From Corynebacterium mendelii (GTDB taxonomy: Bacteria; Actinomycetota; Actinomycetes; Mycobacteriales; Mycobacteriaceae), in NCBI RefSeq assembly GCF_017307055.1, contig NZ_JAFLEQ010000011.1, positions 91,174-126,322 on the forward strand: DNA of 35,149 nucleotides, written 5' to 3'. Both the position numbers and the translations under genes were made by a program. Below the pieces are notes generated by a model, which made no database searches, was not told where the DNA came from, and worked only from the letters and a program-made list of their open reading frames with translations. Shown here piece by piece: positions 7,233 to 15,336 of the stretch (positions within the stretch are counted from its first letter, which is position 1; the number at the start of each line of letters is the position of its first letter).

Positions 7233-8744
7233 ATGAGCGCATCCGAGAGCTACATTCTCGCCCTGGATCAGGGAACCACTTCCTCCCGGGCGATTGTCTT
7301 CGACCACGACGGGATGATCGTCGCCTCCGCGCAGCATGAATTCACCCAGCACTTCCCGCAGCCGGGATGGGTGGAACATGATGCGCGGGAAATCTGGTCC
7401 ACCCAATCCGGTGTCGCCCAGGAAGCCATCACCCGGGCGAATGTGAAAGCCCGCGACATTGCCGCCATCGGGATCACCAACCAGCGGGAAACAACAGTGG
7501 TGTGGGACCGGGAGACCGGGGCACCGGTGTGCCGGGCCATTGTGTGGCAGGACCGGCGGACCGCCGGTATCTGTGACCGCCTGCGGCAGGCCGGCCGGCT
7601 GGAGCTTATCCGGGCGAAAACCGGGTTGATGCTGGATGCGTATTTCTCCGGAACGAAACTGATGTGGATACTCGACAATGTCGACGGCGCCCGAAAGGCG
7701 GCCCGGGCCGGCCGGCTGGCCTTCGGCACCATCGATTCGTGGCTGATCTGGAATCTGACCGGCGGCCGGTGCCATGTCACCGACGCCACCAACGCCAGCC
7801 GCACCCTGCTCTACAACATTCACACCGGCGACTGGGATGATGAGCTGCTGGAGATTTTCGGTGTACCCCGCGCGATGCTGCCGGAAGTCCATGACAGCTC
7901 CCAGCTCTACGGCACCACCGCCGACGGACTGTTCGGCAGCCAGATACCCATCGCCGGTATCGCCGGGGACCAGCAGGCCGCCACCTTCGGCCAGGCCTGC
8001 ATCTACCCGGGCATGGCGAAAAACACCTACGGCACGGGCTGTTTCATGCTGCTCAACACCGGCACCGAGGCTGTGCCCTCCAACAACAAACTGTTGACCA
8101 CCGTGGCCTGCCGCTACGGCGGGCGCACCACCTATGCCCTGGAAGGATCGGTGTTCATCGGCGGGGCGGTGGTGCAGTGGCTGCGCGACGGCTTGGGCAT
8201 TATCCGCTCGGCGAAAGAGGTCGAACAACTCGCCGCAACAGTCGACGACTCCGGTGGACTGTACCTGGTTCCGGCTTTCACCGGTCTGGGCGCCCCCTAC
8301 TGGGATCCGCATGCCCGCGGCACCATGGTGGGGATCACCCGCGGCACCACCGCCGGGCACATCGCCCGCGCCGCCCTGGAATCGATTGTGTTCCAATCCG
8401 CGGAACTGCTCGAGGCGATGCAGAAAGACGCCGGATTCAAGCTGAAACAACTGCGTGTCGACGGCGGGGCCTCCACCAACGATCTGCTCATGCAGTTCCA
8501 GGCCGATATTCTCGGCGTGACCGTGCAACGGCCGACAGTCACCGAAACAACCGCCCTGGGGGCCGCTTACCTGGCGGGTCTGGCCGTCGGCTACTGGGAC
8601 AGCCCCGACGACCTGGCGAACACCTGGACGGTGGACAAAGAATTCATCCCCTCCATGCCGGAAGAACAACGCCTCCGCCGACTGGCCGGCTGGCGCAAGG
8701 CCGTCAGCCGCAGCCTGAACTGGGACAGCGGCGACAGCCAGTAG
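7233..8744 (+). CDS. glpK: Glycerol kinase
   Basis: Cytosolic ATP-dependent glycerol kinase (glycerol to sn-glycerol 3-phosphate), 503 residues, the usual length. The FGGY fold is complete: N-terminal phosphate loop [16 protein letters not shown] (from residue 9), [10 protein letters not shown] for substrate binding, mid-protein [21 protein letters not shown], and the C-terminal signature [15 protein letters not shown] with the following [13 protein letters not shown]. Start: ATG at 7233, preceded by AAGGA and GGTGAG. No glpF or glpD neighbour is present, so it is a solo gene with its own leader. Product would feed phospholipid synthesis or glycolysis. No missing residues noticed. Confidence 0.97.
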   Translation: MSASESYILALDQGTTSSRAIVFDHDGMIVASAQHEFTQHFPQPGWVEHDAREIWSTQSGVAQEAITRANVKARDIAAIGITNQRETTVVWDRETGAPVCRAIVWQDRRTAGICDRLRQAGRLELIRAKTGLMLDAYFSGTKLMWILDNVDGARKAARAGRLAFGTIDSWLIWNLTGGRCHVTDATNASRTLLYNIHTGDWDDELLEIFGVPRAMLPEVHDSSQLYGTTADGLFGSQIPIAGIAGDQQAATFGQACIYPGMAKNTYGTGCFMLLNTGTEAVPSNNKLLTTVACRYGGRTTYALEGSVFIGGAVVQWLRDGLGIIRSAKEVEQLAATVDDSGGLYLVPAFTGLGAPYWDPHARGTMVGITRGTTAGHIARAALESIVFQSAELLEAMQKDAGFKLKQLRVDGGASTNDLLMQFQADILGVTVQRPTVTETTALGAAYLAGLAVGYWDSPDDLANTWTVDKEFIPSMPEEQRLRRLAGWRKAVSRSLNWDSGDSQ

Positions 8745-8930
8745 ATACCGGCAGAAGCGGTCACCGCCGGGGCAGAAAGTTTCCGCCCCTTCAGCGGCTT
8801 TTCCCACCAGCGCACTGCCTTCCGTGCGCGCCGGGCCGCCCCTACGCGGAGGACCCGCTGCCGCATCCGGGTGAACAACGGGTCATGCCGCCCAAAAGCA
8901 CCTGTGCCTGCCCGTGGTGGCGGGAGCGGG

Positions 8931-8961
8931 AAAAAATGTGTGCCGCACCGGCTGCGGCACA
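8931..8961 (-). terminator. Minus-strand terminator-like hairpin in the glpK/ppiA gap
   Basis: Perfect 9-bp stem (tgtgccgca 8939-8947, tgcggcaca 8953-8961, loop ccggc). On the minus strand it is followed by CATTTTTT, so it would stop transcripts moving toward glpK from the right, acting as a backup for the ppiA terminator. Confidence 0.55.
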
Positions 8962-8977
8962 GACCACCGGACCGATG

Positions 8978-9038
8978 CGGGGCCACCGAACCGGTGGCCC
9001 CGTTGTCTGCCGGGCGGTTCCCCGGCTAGCTGCCGGGG
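8978..9038 (+). terminator. Tandem hairpins downstream of glpK
   Basis: An 11-bp perfect stem (cggggccaccg 8978-8988, loop aac, 8992-9002) followed by a 7-bp stem (ccccggc 9020-9026 with gccgggg 9032-9038). There is no long T-run, as is common for actinobacterial terminators. Lies about 230 bp after the glpK stop. Confidence 0.45.
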
Positions 9039-9114
9039 ACGGCGCCATGGCGCATTCAGATATCTGTTGTGTCTGGGCGTGTTGCCGGGGCCATGTGTGG
9101 TGGCGTTTGCGGAA

Positions 9115-9152
9115 ACAAAAAAGAAAAAGCAGGCTGCCAGCCGGCAGCCTGC
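9115..9152 (-). terminator. Intrinsic terminator of ppiA
   Basis: Perfect 10-bp stem (gcaggctgcc 9129-9138, loop agcc, ggcagcctgc 9143-9152). On the minus strand it is followed by TTTTTCTTTTTTG, a textbook T-tract. It begins 24 bp after the ppiA stop. Confidence 0.92.
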
Positions 9153-9175
9153 CGTGACGATCCCCCCAAAAAAAC

Positions 9176-9700
9176 TTACTGGGTGATCTCGATGGATTCG
9201 ATGACGACCGGATCGACCGGGCGGTCCGCGCGGTCAGTGGCGGTTGTCGCGATCTCGTCGACCACTTTCTGCGAGGCTTCGTCAGTCACTTCACCGAAGA
9301 TGGTGTGCCTGTTGTTCAGGTGCGGGGTCTTGGTGACGGTGATGAAGAACTGGGAACCGTTGGTGTTCGGGCCGGCGTTGGCCATGGCCAAAAGGTAGGG
9401 CTTGCTGAAGGACAGCTCCGGGTGGAACTCGTCACCGAACTGGTAGCCCGGTCCGCCGTAGCCTTTGCCCGTCGGGTCGCCACCCTGGATCATGAAGCCC
9501 TCGATCACGCGGTGGAAGATGGCACCGTCGTAGAACGGTCCGGAAGTGGTTCCTGCGGCGTTCGGGGCGTTGTAGTCCTTGGTTCCCTGCGCCAGGCCGA
9601 TGAAGTTGGCCACGGTCTCGGGGGCATGGTTGCCGAACAGCTCGATGGCGATGTCCCCACGGTTGGTGTGGATGATCGCTGTAGCGGTCTTGTCAGTCAT
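9176..9700 (-). CDS. ppiA: Cyclophilin-type peptidyl-prolyl isomerase
   Basis: Cytosolic cyclophilin, 174 residues, which catalyses cis-trans isomerisation of X-Pro bonds. No signal peptide. Active-site segments are present: FHRVIEGFMIQGGDPTGKG (catalytic Arg, Phe, Gln), MANAGPNTNGSQFFIT, and HLNNRHTIFGEV; the cyclosporin-contact tryptophan of eukaryotic forms is not present, as in other bacterial PpiA. Start: ATG at 9700 (MTDKTATA); no ribosome-binding site precedes it, but a -10 hexamer TAGAGT lies seven bases upstream, so the mRNA is probably leaderless. The frame continues upstream of this ATG but reads as low-complexity sequence. Its terminator is at 9115-9152. Confidence 0.95.
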   Translation of the reverse strand: MTDKTATAIIHTNRGDIAIELFGNHAPETVANFIGLAQGTKDYNAPNAAGTTSGPFYDGAIFHRVIEGFMIQGGDPTGKGYGGPGYQFGDEFHPELSFSKPYLLAMANAGPNTNGSQFFITVTKTPHLNNRHTIFGEVTDEASQKVVDEIATTATDRADRPVDPVVIESIEITQ

Positions 9701-9707
9701 GGCCACA

Positions 9708-9713
9708 ACTCTA
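9708..9713 (-). promoter_or_regulatory. -10 element of ppiA, leaderless start
   Basis: TAGAGT on the minus strand, seven bases before the ppiA ATG, placing the transcription start at or next to the A of ATG. No Shine-Dalgarno sequence is present in the interval. Same layout as the mhuD-like gene at 11678. Confidence 0.55.
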
Positions 9714-10229
9714 GTGGACCGGCCCGGTCCATGCACGGCGGTGCCGCTTTGACATGCGCGTGGCGCAGCCCCGGTCACTGGTTTCCACCCCCGGGGCTGT
9801 TGCCGCCAGGGCCAGTAAACACTGATCCGGCCAGCACAACCGGTACCTATGGCCGGGTCCCGCCGGTTACCGGCCGGTGGCGCAAAAATGCAGGTGAAAG
9901 CAGGCGTGACCGGAAAGCCGGGGGCGTGGGCGCCACGGAGTGAAGCAACTTTTTCCCCACCCCCCACGGGGTTGCCGGGCACATGGGTGGCGGCAGGGTG
10001 ACTGGCCGTTTCACGCGCCCCTGCCCGACAGGCGGGTTTTGCCGGTTGCGACTACTGTGGATGGGCAGGTGAACCATCCCGGCGCATAGGTGTGCCACAC
10101 CCGCTGTGCCGGTGATGGTCAAGAAAAAAACAACAAACAGGTGGCATCGTTTTTCCGGGTGCTTTTTCGGTGCCGTTGGGGCCGACCAGAAGCATCCGGG
10201 ACAACAACCCACAACTCGAGGAGACACCT
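9714..10229. other. 516-bp divergent gap before the repeat-rich membrane protein
   Basis: No gene supported. It must carry the promoter of the plus-strand gene at 10230; TACTGT at 10053-10058 is a possible -10 without a good -35. Several G+C-rich dyads are present. Near the end, GAGGAG at 10218-10223 is the ribosome site for the next gene. Confidence 0.4.
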
Positions 10230-11474
10230 TTGAATCCCACCACCATCCGCATGGCGCTGAAGATGGGGCGCAAGGCGCTGGAAACCGTCAAGGACCGCCG
10301 CGATGAAAAAGCCGGCGAAATCTACGACGAGATTGACCAGCTGAGGAAAAAAGCCGCCGGCAAGCGCGCCGAGCTGAGTGACGAATCCTCCAGGCTTTTT
10401 GAGGCTGCCGGGGAGAAAGCCGACTCGGTTGGCGCCACGGCCGGCGAGCTGAGTTCACGGGGAAAGAAAAAAGCGGCGAAAGCCGGGCGCAAAGCCGCCA
10501 AAAAAGCGGCCAAGAACCGTAAAAAGTGCTGCGGCTGCCTGAAACGGAAAGCCGCGCGCGCGGCCAAGGCCGCCCGCACCAGTTCTGTTGCGGCTGCCGC
10601 CGGTGCGGCCGCCGCGAAAGCCGGTGACATTGATGCCGCACAGATCAGCGGTGCTGTCTCCGCGGCGGAAGACAAACTCGGTGCAGCAGCCGCCAAAGCC
10701 AAGGGCCGGGCGGCGAAGAAAGCGTCCGCATCGCTGCCATCCGCCGGTTCATCCACGTCCGGCGGAGTGGGGAAGTTCATCTCCATTCTGGCGGTGTTCA
10801 TCGGTATCGGTGTCACCGCCTGGTGGTGGGTGACCCGCAAGGAAGCCAAAGACACCCCCAGCGTTCCGCCGCGGGTGCAGGACCATGCCGCCGAGCCGTC
10901 CACCACTGGTCCCGGTGCCACCGACCGGATGAAAGACGTGACCACCGGTGCCGCATCCGCTGCGTCCGACAAAGCCGAGGATCTGCGCGACAAAGCCCGG
11001 GGACTGGTCGACGATCTGAAAGCCGGCGCCGCCGATTTTGTTGACGATGCGGCCGATAAAGCCGGCGAAGTGGCTGACAAGGCCGATGAGGTTGCCGATA
11101 AAGCCGCCGACAAGGCCGATGAGGTTGCCGACAAAGCCGCCGACAAGGCTGACGAAGTCGCCGACAAGGCCGATGAGGTTGCCGACAAAGCCGCCGACAA
11201 GGCTGACGGTGATGACGGGGAACTCGAGGTGAACATCGTCACCGACGAGGAGATCGCCCCCGCCGCCTCCACCCCGCTGTATGCAGCCACCGAAGAAGCC
11301 ACCGATGTTGATCCGGCCGCCGATTCACTGTTGGAAGACACCGGCAAGGATCCGGATTCCAATATCCAGGATGATGCCCACGACATCATCCGCGAATGGG
11401 TTGACGACAACACCCGCTCATCCCGCAACGGACAGACTGACGGCCCCCGCCACTTGAAGCCGGAGGACAAGTAA
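10230..11474 (+). CDS. Single-pass membrane protein with LEA/apolipoprotein-like repeats
   Basis: 414 residues, no enzyme domain recognised. Start: TTG at 10230 with a strong GAGGAG six bases upstream; an upstream ATG (10170) lacks a ribosome site. Layout: residues 1-90 charged helix, likely coiled coil (DRRDEKAGEIYDEIDQLRKK); a Lys/Arg/Ala-rich stretch with a CCGC cluster at 100-103; more Ala/Lys helix; one transmembrane helix at about 172-191 (ISILAVFIGIGVTAWWWV); then a long Ala/Asp/Lys region with 7- and 11-residue repeats (ADKADEV, DKADEVADKAA) at about 260-308; and an acidic C-terminal tail. The repeats resemble LEA group 3 proteins and apolipoproteins, amphipathic helices that lie on membranes or protect under drying; function here is inference. 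The basic region before the helix suggests a cytoplasmic N-terminus and an outward repeat domain. Confidence 0.85.
   Translation: MNPTTIRMALKMGRKALETVKDRRDEKAGEIYDEIDQLRKKAAGKRAELSDESSRLFEAAGEKADSVGATAGELSSRGKKKAAKAGRKAAKKAAKNRKKCCGCLKRKAARAAKAARTSSVAAAAGAAAAKAGDIDAAQISGAVSAAEDKLGAAAAKAKGRAAKKASASLPSAGSSTSGGVGKFISILAVFIGIGVTAWWWVTRKEAKDTPSVPPRVQDHAAEPSTTGPGATDRMKDVTTGAASAASDKAEDLRDKARGLVDDLKAGAADFVDDAADKAGEVADKADEVADKAADKADEVADKAADKADEVADKADEVADKAADKADGDDGELEVNIVTDEEIAPAASTPLYAATEEATDVDPAADSLLEDTGKDPDSNIQDDAHDIIREWVDDNTRSSRNGQTDGPRHLKPEDK
11056..11205 (+). repeat. Tandem repeats coding 7/11-residue Ala-Asp-Lys motifs
   Basis: About 150 bp of near-identical units built from gacaaggccgatgaggtt and gccgacaaagccgcc, giving 33-bp (11-residue) and 21-bp (7-residue) periods. 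All are in frame, so copy number can change without breaking the gene; a place where strains should differ. Confidence 0.85.
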
Positions 11475-11485
11475 AAATATCCCGG

Positions 11486-11599
11486 CCACCGGTTGGGCGG
11501 GCAGGAACTGCCCGCCGGTGGTATCCGGGTGTATCTTTTTGCGGCAACCCCCTTATTGTTCACGCCCGCCTTCGGGCAAGCGTGGGAGATGAGGGGGTT
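11486..11599 (+). terminator. Structured region after the repeat-rich protein gene
   Basis: First hairpin ggcgggca-GGAAC-tgcccgcc (11496-11516), with TATCTTTTT about 15 bases later. Second structure: aaccccct 11546-11553 pairs with agggggtt 11592-11599, enclosing an inner cacgcccg/cgggc..cgtg stem (11561-11584). Probably the terminator of the upstream gene, lying just before the promoter of the next. Confidence 0.45.
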
Positions 11600-11664
11600 T
11601 ATTGTGTGTCTGCCGTGGTGGTGCACGGGGGTGGGGGAGTGCAGTGGTGCGGCCGCATGTGCCC

Positions 11665-11670
11665 TACCCT
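11665..11670 (+). promoter_or_regulatory. -10 element of the heme-oxygenase gene, leaderless start
   Basis: TACCCT lies seven bases before the ATG at 11678, with no ribosome site between them, so the mRNA probably begins at the start codon. No good -35 hexamer was found. Confidence 0.45.
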
Positions 11671-11677
11671 GGGCGGC

Positions 11678-11986
11678 ATGAGTGTCGTCAAAATCAATGC
11701 CATCACCGTCGAAGAGGGCGCCGGCCCACTGCTGGAAGAGCGTTTCGCCGCCCGCGCGCACCTGGTTGAATCCTGCCCCGGTTTCGAGGGCTTCCGGCTG
11801 CTGCGGCCGGTCAGCGGCGATGACCGCTACTTTGTGGTCACCCAGTGGGCTGATGAGAAATCCTTCGCCCAGTGGCGTGACGGGGCGGCCCGCACAGCGC
11901 ACTCCCCGACGGGCAAGAAAGCCGCCGTCAAGGCTGAACTGCTCGAATTCGACGTTGTGGTGGAATCGTTGCCCGCAGACAACTAG
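11678..11986 (+). CDS. mhuD: MhuD-type heme-degrading monooxygenase (IsdG/ABM fold)
   Basis: 102-residue cytosolic protein of the antibiotic-biosynthesis-monooxygenase fold, very close in sequence pattern to the mycobacterial heme-degrading enzyme MhuD: VVKINAI at the N-terminus, PGFEGFRLLRPVSGDDRYFV, and QWADEKSFAQW. The three heme-site residues of the IsdG family are at the same numbers as in MhuD: N7, W66 and H75 (the heme ligand). MhuD opens the heme ring and frees iron without releasing CO; the same chemistry is inferred here. Start: ATG at 11678, leaderless layout. An upstream in-frame ATG (11582) adds unrelated residues. Together with the Fe(III) importer at 4.3-5.4 kb it points to iron acquisition. 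No DtxR-like site was seen before it. Confidence 0.9.
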   Translation: MSVVKINAITVEEGAGPLLEERFAARAHLVESCPGFEGFRLLRPVSGDDRYFVVTQWADEKSFAQWRDGAARTAHSPTGKKAAVKAELLEFDVVVESLPADN

Positions 11987-12073
11987 CCATCTGACGGCTG
12001 GTGCGTTTTCCCGCTTCCCCCACCCACCCGGTGTTCCCGGCGGGGAAAAGGGCACTGTTTCACCGGTGGCGGC

Positions 12074-12691
12074 TCAAGGCTGCGGGAATGTGTGGTGGCC
12101 GACGATGGCCATCGCCCCGACACCGGTGGCCCACAGCAGGGTGAAGGGGATCAGCAGCCAGATAATGCCCAGCCACGGCTGCCAGTAGCGGTCCTGTGCC
12201 CACTGCCGCCAGGTGATGCCGCAGGCGATAATCAGCCCGCCGAAAGAAATCACGCCCGGCAGCACGGGGAAGATGATTTCGTAGGTTCTGGTGCAAATCC
12301 AGTTCGAATGGCCCGAGTCACAGATCGGGCCGCCCTGCGACCGGGAGATCAACGCGATAATCAGCCCGGTGGTCAAGGTGAGAAGCGGAATCATGACCGC
12401 GAAAACAATGGCGTTGCGCACGCTTTTGCGGTTGTCCTCCAGTCGCAGCAGCGGATCCATTTCCAAATCCAGTCTGCTCAGCCGCTTCTGCGGGCGGTCA
12501 AGGTGCGGATCGATGCCCGGCCGACCGGTGGTGGGGCCGGTGGGCTGAGTCGGTGTTGCCGCATCCTGTTGTTTGCCGTGAAGCCGGGATTCCCCGTCGT
12601 CGGTGAACCCGTCACGACCTCGCTGGCTGTCCGGGGAGGATTCATCCCGGGGGTCATCGCCGGGACGATGCTTGGGGAAAGGCTCATCCAT
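12074..12691 (-). CDS. Three-helix membrane protein with polar N-terminal region
   Basis: 205 residues, family not recognised. Residues 1-85 are polar, Pro/Asp/Arg-rich and probably disordered in the cytoplasm. Then come three transmembrane helices at about 92-116, 138-158 and 172-197. The loop between the first two carries two cysteines (C124, C133) in a short segment (ICDSGHSNWIC), which could form a disulfide outside the cell. Start: ATG at 12691 (MDEPFPKH); no clear ribosome site; a frame extension upstream is low complexity. It converges with the heme-oxygenase gene, the stops being 88 bp apart. No function assigned. Confidence 0.75.
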   Translation of the reverse strand: MDEPFPKHRPGDDPRDESSPDSQRGRDGFTDDGESRLHGKQQDAATPTQPTGPTTGRPGIDPHLDRPQKRLSRLDLEMDPLLRLEDNRKSVRNAIVFAVMIPLLTLTTGLIIALISRSQGGPICDSGHSNWICTRTYEIIFPVLPGVISFGGLIIACGITWRQWAQDRYWQPWLGIIWLLIPFTLLWATGVGAMAIVGHHTFPQP

Positions 12692-12841
12692 GGTTGCTGG
12701 TTTTTCCGGTCCTGGGGGTTGGATGGGGGTTGCGTTCGTGCTGCTGCACGGCCGGGTGTGCACCCTGCCGATGACCCCAGGCTACCTGTTGCTGACCGGC
12801 CGTGGGGGTGGTGTGCCGCCCGCGTCCGGCGGCGGGACCGG

Positions 12842-13501
12842 TTAGCGTCCGCTGCGCCGCAGCATCACTGATGAGGGTTCGATCTCCGGGGGTGCGTCCA
12901 GCAGGCGGGCCACCACCCGGGCGACAGCCTCCGGCTGCATGTAGTCGTCCGGCTCGTAGAGCATCGAGCTTTTCGCCAGGACGGTGCGCCGCTGCTGGGT
13001 GTCGATCTTGTCGGCGAAAATTTCGGTGGCGACAATGCCGGGTTCCTCCTGCCGCAGGCAGGCCAGCCAGGCTTTGGCCGCCGCTTTGGAGGCACAGTAG
13101 GGCGCCCACTCGGCTTCCGGGGTCAGCGCGATCAGTGAATTGATGTAGATGACATGTCCGGCGGCCTGCCGTAACGCGGGAAGACACTGGTTGGTCAGCT
13201 GCGCCGGGCCGATCAGGTGCAGCGCCATGGCTTCCTGCCAGTCGTCGATGAAGGCGTCTTCACAGCGGGTCTGGGTGGCGGTGCCCGCACAGTGGATCAA
13301 CGCGTGGATGTGTTTGCGGTGGGGCAGATGCTCGAATTCGGGGGCACCGGAAGTGAAGTCCGCTTTCCACCAGATGGCGTCTTTTTCCGCTCCCGGCTGG
13401 TTGTGGTACTGGGCCAGCACCTCCCAGCCGCGTTCGACAAGAAGGGAGGTGACTTCCGATCCGAGGCCGCCACTGGCGCCGGTCACAATTGCTGTAGGCA
13501 T
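12842..13501 (-). CDS. Short-chain dehydrogenase/reductase
   Basis: Cytosolic NAD(P)-dependent oxidoreductase of the SDR superfamily, 219 residues, somewhat shorter than the usual 240-260. Cofactor motif TGASGGLG at residues 7-14; catalytic triad S122 (INSLIAL), Y135 and K139 (YCASK). It includes HCAG for the NNAG motif at about 70-73. Start: ATG at 13501 (MPTAIVTG), immediately before the Rossmann strand as expected; no clear ribosome site. It is followed 150 bp downstream by the membrane protein gene on the same strand. Substrate unknown. Confidence 0.9.
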   Translation of the reverse strand: MPTAIVTGASGGLGSEVTSLLVERGWEVLAQYHNQPGAEKDAIWWKADFTSGAPEFEHLPHRKHIHALIHCAGTATQTRCEDAFIDDWQEAMALHLIGPAQLTNQCLPALRQAAGHVIYINSLIALTPEAEWAPYCASKAAAKAWLACLRQEEPGIVATEIFADKIDTQQRRTVLAKSSMLYEPDDYMQPEAVARVVARLLDAPPEIEPSSVMLRRSGR

Positions 13502-13660
13502 GACTGTTCGGTGTGTCCCGGTCCTTTCTGCTTGTCTGTCATTGTCGGTGGCGCATCCGGGTGTGCCGCAACCATTCGGGCTGTGACCGCCGGGCAGACC
13601 ACGTCCGATCACTTTGAGTGTATTCGTCCGCCCGTCGGCTGTGCCAGAGAAATTGTTTTT

Positions 13661-14620
13661 CTAGGCGCCGCCGGCCGGAAGCACCAGCACCGGGACGGGG
13701 GAGGTTTTGAGGATTTCACTGGCCACGGAACCGATGAACACCCGCTCGAATGCGCCGGTGGGGGTGGATCCGACCACCAACAGGTCGCCTTTTTTCCACG
13801 ACACGCTTTCCAGGGCGCCGCTGAAGCCGTGGCCCGCCCCGATGCCGGTGGTGCACTGGATGCCGGGGGCGGTGTCGAAAACAGTGTCGGACAGCCGGTC
13901 GAGGAAAGCCAGGGTGTGTTCCCGCCATCCGTGACTGATGGCATCCTGCAGCTGTGGGGGAACATCGCCCTCGGTGGGGCCGGTCAATCCCTGCGGGGTG
14001 ACCGCGATGATCCGCAGCGGCAGCCGGGCGGCTTGGGCGATGGCGGTGGCGCGGGAGAGGGTTTCGGGATCGAATTCCTCCGGGGAGGTCACCGCCAGAG
14101 TCAGCCGGGTGACGCCTTTTTTCGACAGTTTCGCTTTCCGCGGGACCAGGCCCAGTGCCGCGGGCGAGGTGTGCAGCAGCGCATCGGCTGTGGTGGAGGC
14201 GCTGAACCGGCCCTTTTTGGCGGAGCCTTCCGGCCCCAGAAGAATCAGATCCGCCCGGAATTCGGTGGCTTCCTGGGTGATCAGCGGTGCTGCGGCCGGT
14301 CCGTCGCAAAACACCACCGGCGTGTGGTTGAGGCATCCGGCCGATACCCCGGCCCGCCGCAGCGCGGCCAGCACCCGCCCTTTGGCTTTGGCTGCCTCAC
14401 CGTCCCGCCACGAGTCGTAGCTGCCCTGCAGTTTGGCTGCCGCCAGGCTCGGCCAGGGGCGGGCGAAGGCCACCGCCACCCGGATGTCGGTGTCGGTGGT
14501 GCGGGCGATCCAGGCGGCCCCGGTGTAGGCGGCGTCGCTGTGGTCGCCGGGCGGACAGGCCACCAGCACCCGCAGTCGGCGGGCGGGGGATGCGGGCGGA
14601 TGGTCGGTGGAGGCGTTCAT
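13661..14620 (-). CDS. Tandem universal stress protein (UspA family)
   Basis: 319 residues, two Usp domains: the first begins at RLRVLVACPPGDHSDAAY (about 16-33), the second at RLTLAVTSPEEFDPETLSRA. The second ends with the nucleotide-binding loop VGSTPTGAFERVFIGS, in which one of the usual glycines (G-x-x-G) is a proline while the later GS is kept, so ATP binding may be weakened. The closing strand VPVLVLPAGG is typical. Start: ATG at 14620; a GTG three codons earlier is possible. -10-like TAACAT lies just upstream. Two-domain Usps are common in actinobacteria and are usually induced by stress or growth arrest; the specific role here is unknown. Confidence 0.88.
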   Translation of the reverse strand: MNASTDHPPASPARRLRVLVACPPGDHSDAAYTGAAWIARTTDTDIRVAVAFARPWPSLAAAKLQGSYDSWRDGEAAKAKGRVLAALRRAGVSAGCLNHTPVVFCDGPAAAPLITQEATEFRADLILLGPEGSAKKGRFSASTTADALLHTSPAALGLVPRKAKLSKKGVTRLTLAVTSPEEFDPETLSRATAIAQAARLPLRIIAVTPQGLTGPTEGDVPPQLQDAISHGWREHTLAFLDRLSDTVFDTAPGIQCTTGIGAGHGFSGALESVSWKKGDLLVVGSTPTGAFERVFIGSVASEILKTSPVPVLVLPAGGA

Positions 14621-14825
14621 GGCTGCCACTTATGTTAGGCAGCTTTTCCGGCCCCGGTGGCCGAACAGTCGGCCAAACCACCGTTGTGTTAACCAGGACA
14701 CACCCACCGGGAGGGGCGGCGGATGACACCGCCGGGCGGACAGTGGTTTTCCATCCCCCAAAATTACCCCTTTACAGGGGGTGGAATTCTGTGGCGGGGT
14801 TCCGCCGGCGGTCGGGAAGGGTTGA

Positions 14826-14855
14826 CAAAAAGGCCCGTGACCGATCACGGGCCTT
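14826..14855 (-). terminator. Intrinsic terminator of the MarR gene
   Basis: Perfect 11-bp stem (aaggcccgtga 14830-14840, loop ccga, tcacgggcctt 14845-14855), ending in TTTTG on the minus strand. It begins about 30 bp after the regulator's stop. Confidence 0.85.
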
Positions 14856-14886
14856 CACATGCCGGAAAAAGGGGGTCAAGCCGCCG

Positions 14887-15336
14887 TTATTCCGGTTCCG
14901 CGCCGATACCGTAGCGGTCAGCCAGAATTTCCACCAGCGGAGCCAGTTTCGCGACCTGGTCGAGTTCCTCCGGCTCCCAGTAGGCGAACAGCTGCCCCAG
15001 GTAGCGGGTGCGTTCTTCGCCGACCCGGGCCAGTTCCGCGCGGCCGAACTTCGTCAGCTGCACACGCACCCCACGCCGGTCGGAAGTATCACGGATGCGT
15101 TCCACCAGACCACGGTGTTCCAGCTGGTGCAAAGCGTTGGAGGCGGTCGGCATGCGGATACCCTCCTGGCGGGCAACCTCACTGATGCGGGAAGCCCCGT
15201 GCTCTTCCAGACGGGTGAGAATGGTGATCTGCGGCCCCGTGAGATCGGATTGCTCAGCCATGCGGAAGTACGTGACGTACAACTTCGTCAAGGCTGGCCG
15301 GATCTTGGCTGCAAGATCCTCGGGATCGGCGGTCAT
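14887..15336 (-). CDS. malR: MarR-family transcriptional regulator, MalR-like
   Basis: 149-residue winged helix-turn-helix repressor. The DNA-binding part runs from LTGPQITILTRLEEHG (about 32-47) through RISEVARQEGIRMPTASNALHQLEHRGLVER to the wing DTSDRRGVRVQLT, flanked by dimerisation helices. Start: ATG at 15336. It is divergent from ponA across a 620-bp region. A MarR gene divergent from ponA and next to GT87-rpsF-ssb matches the locus of MalR of Corynebacterium glutamicum, which controls envelope-related genes; the symbol rests on that synteny, not on an alignment. The imperfect dyad at 15495-15522 is a candidate operator. Confidence 0.85.
   Translation of the reverse strand: MTADPEDLAAKIRPALTKLYVTYFRMAEQSDLTGPQITILTRLEEHGASRISEVARQEGIRMPTASNALHQLEHRGLVERIRDTSDRRGVRVQLTKFGRAELARVGEERTRYLGQLFAYWEPEELDQVAKLAPLVEILADRYGIGAEPE

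Larger units (their letters stand above)
8745..9175. other. 431-bp convergent gap glpK / ppiA
   Basis: No gene supported. It holds a series of strong hairpins: 8939-8961, 8978-9002, 9020-9038 and 9129-9152, listed separately as terminators of the two converging genes. Confidence 0.55.

Noticed and set aside
7146..8807. 553-codon open frame antisense to glpK
   Set aside because: Shadow of a G+C-rich coding gene; glycine/glutamine-rich translation without any domain, while glpK on the other strand is complete.
10006..10020. GTTTCACG as a parS site
   Set aside because: Only half of the 16-bp parS palindrome is present.
12301..12330. GTTCGAAT as a tRNA T-loop
   Set aside because: Lies within a protein gene, and no acceptor or anticodon stem can be formed around it.
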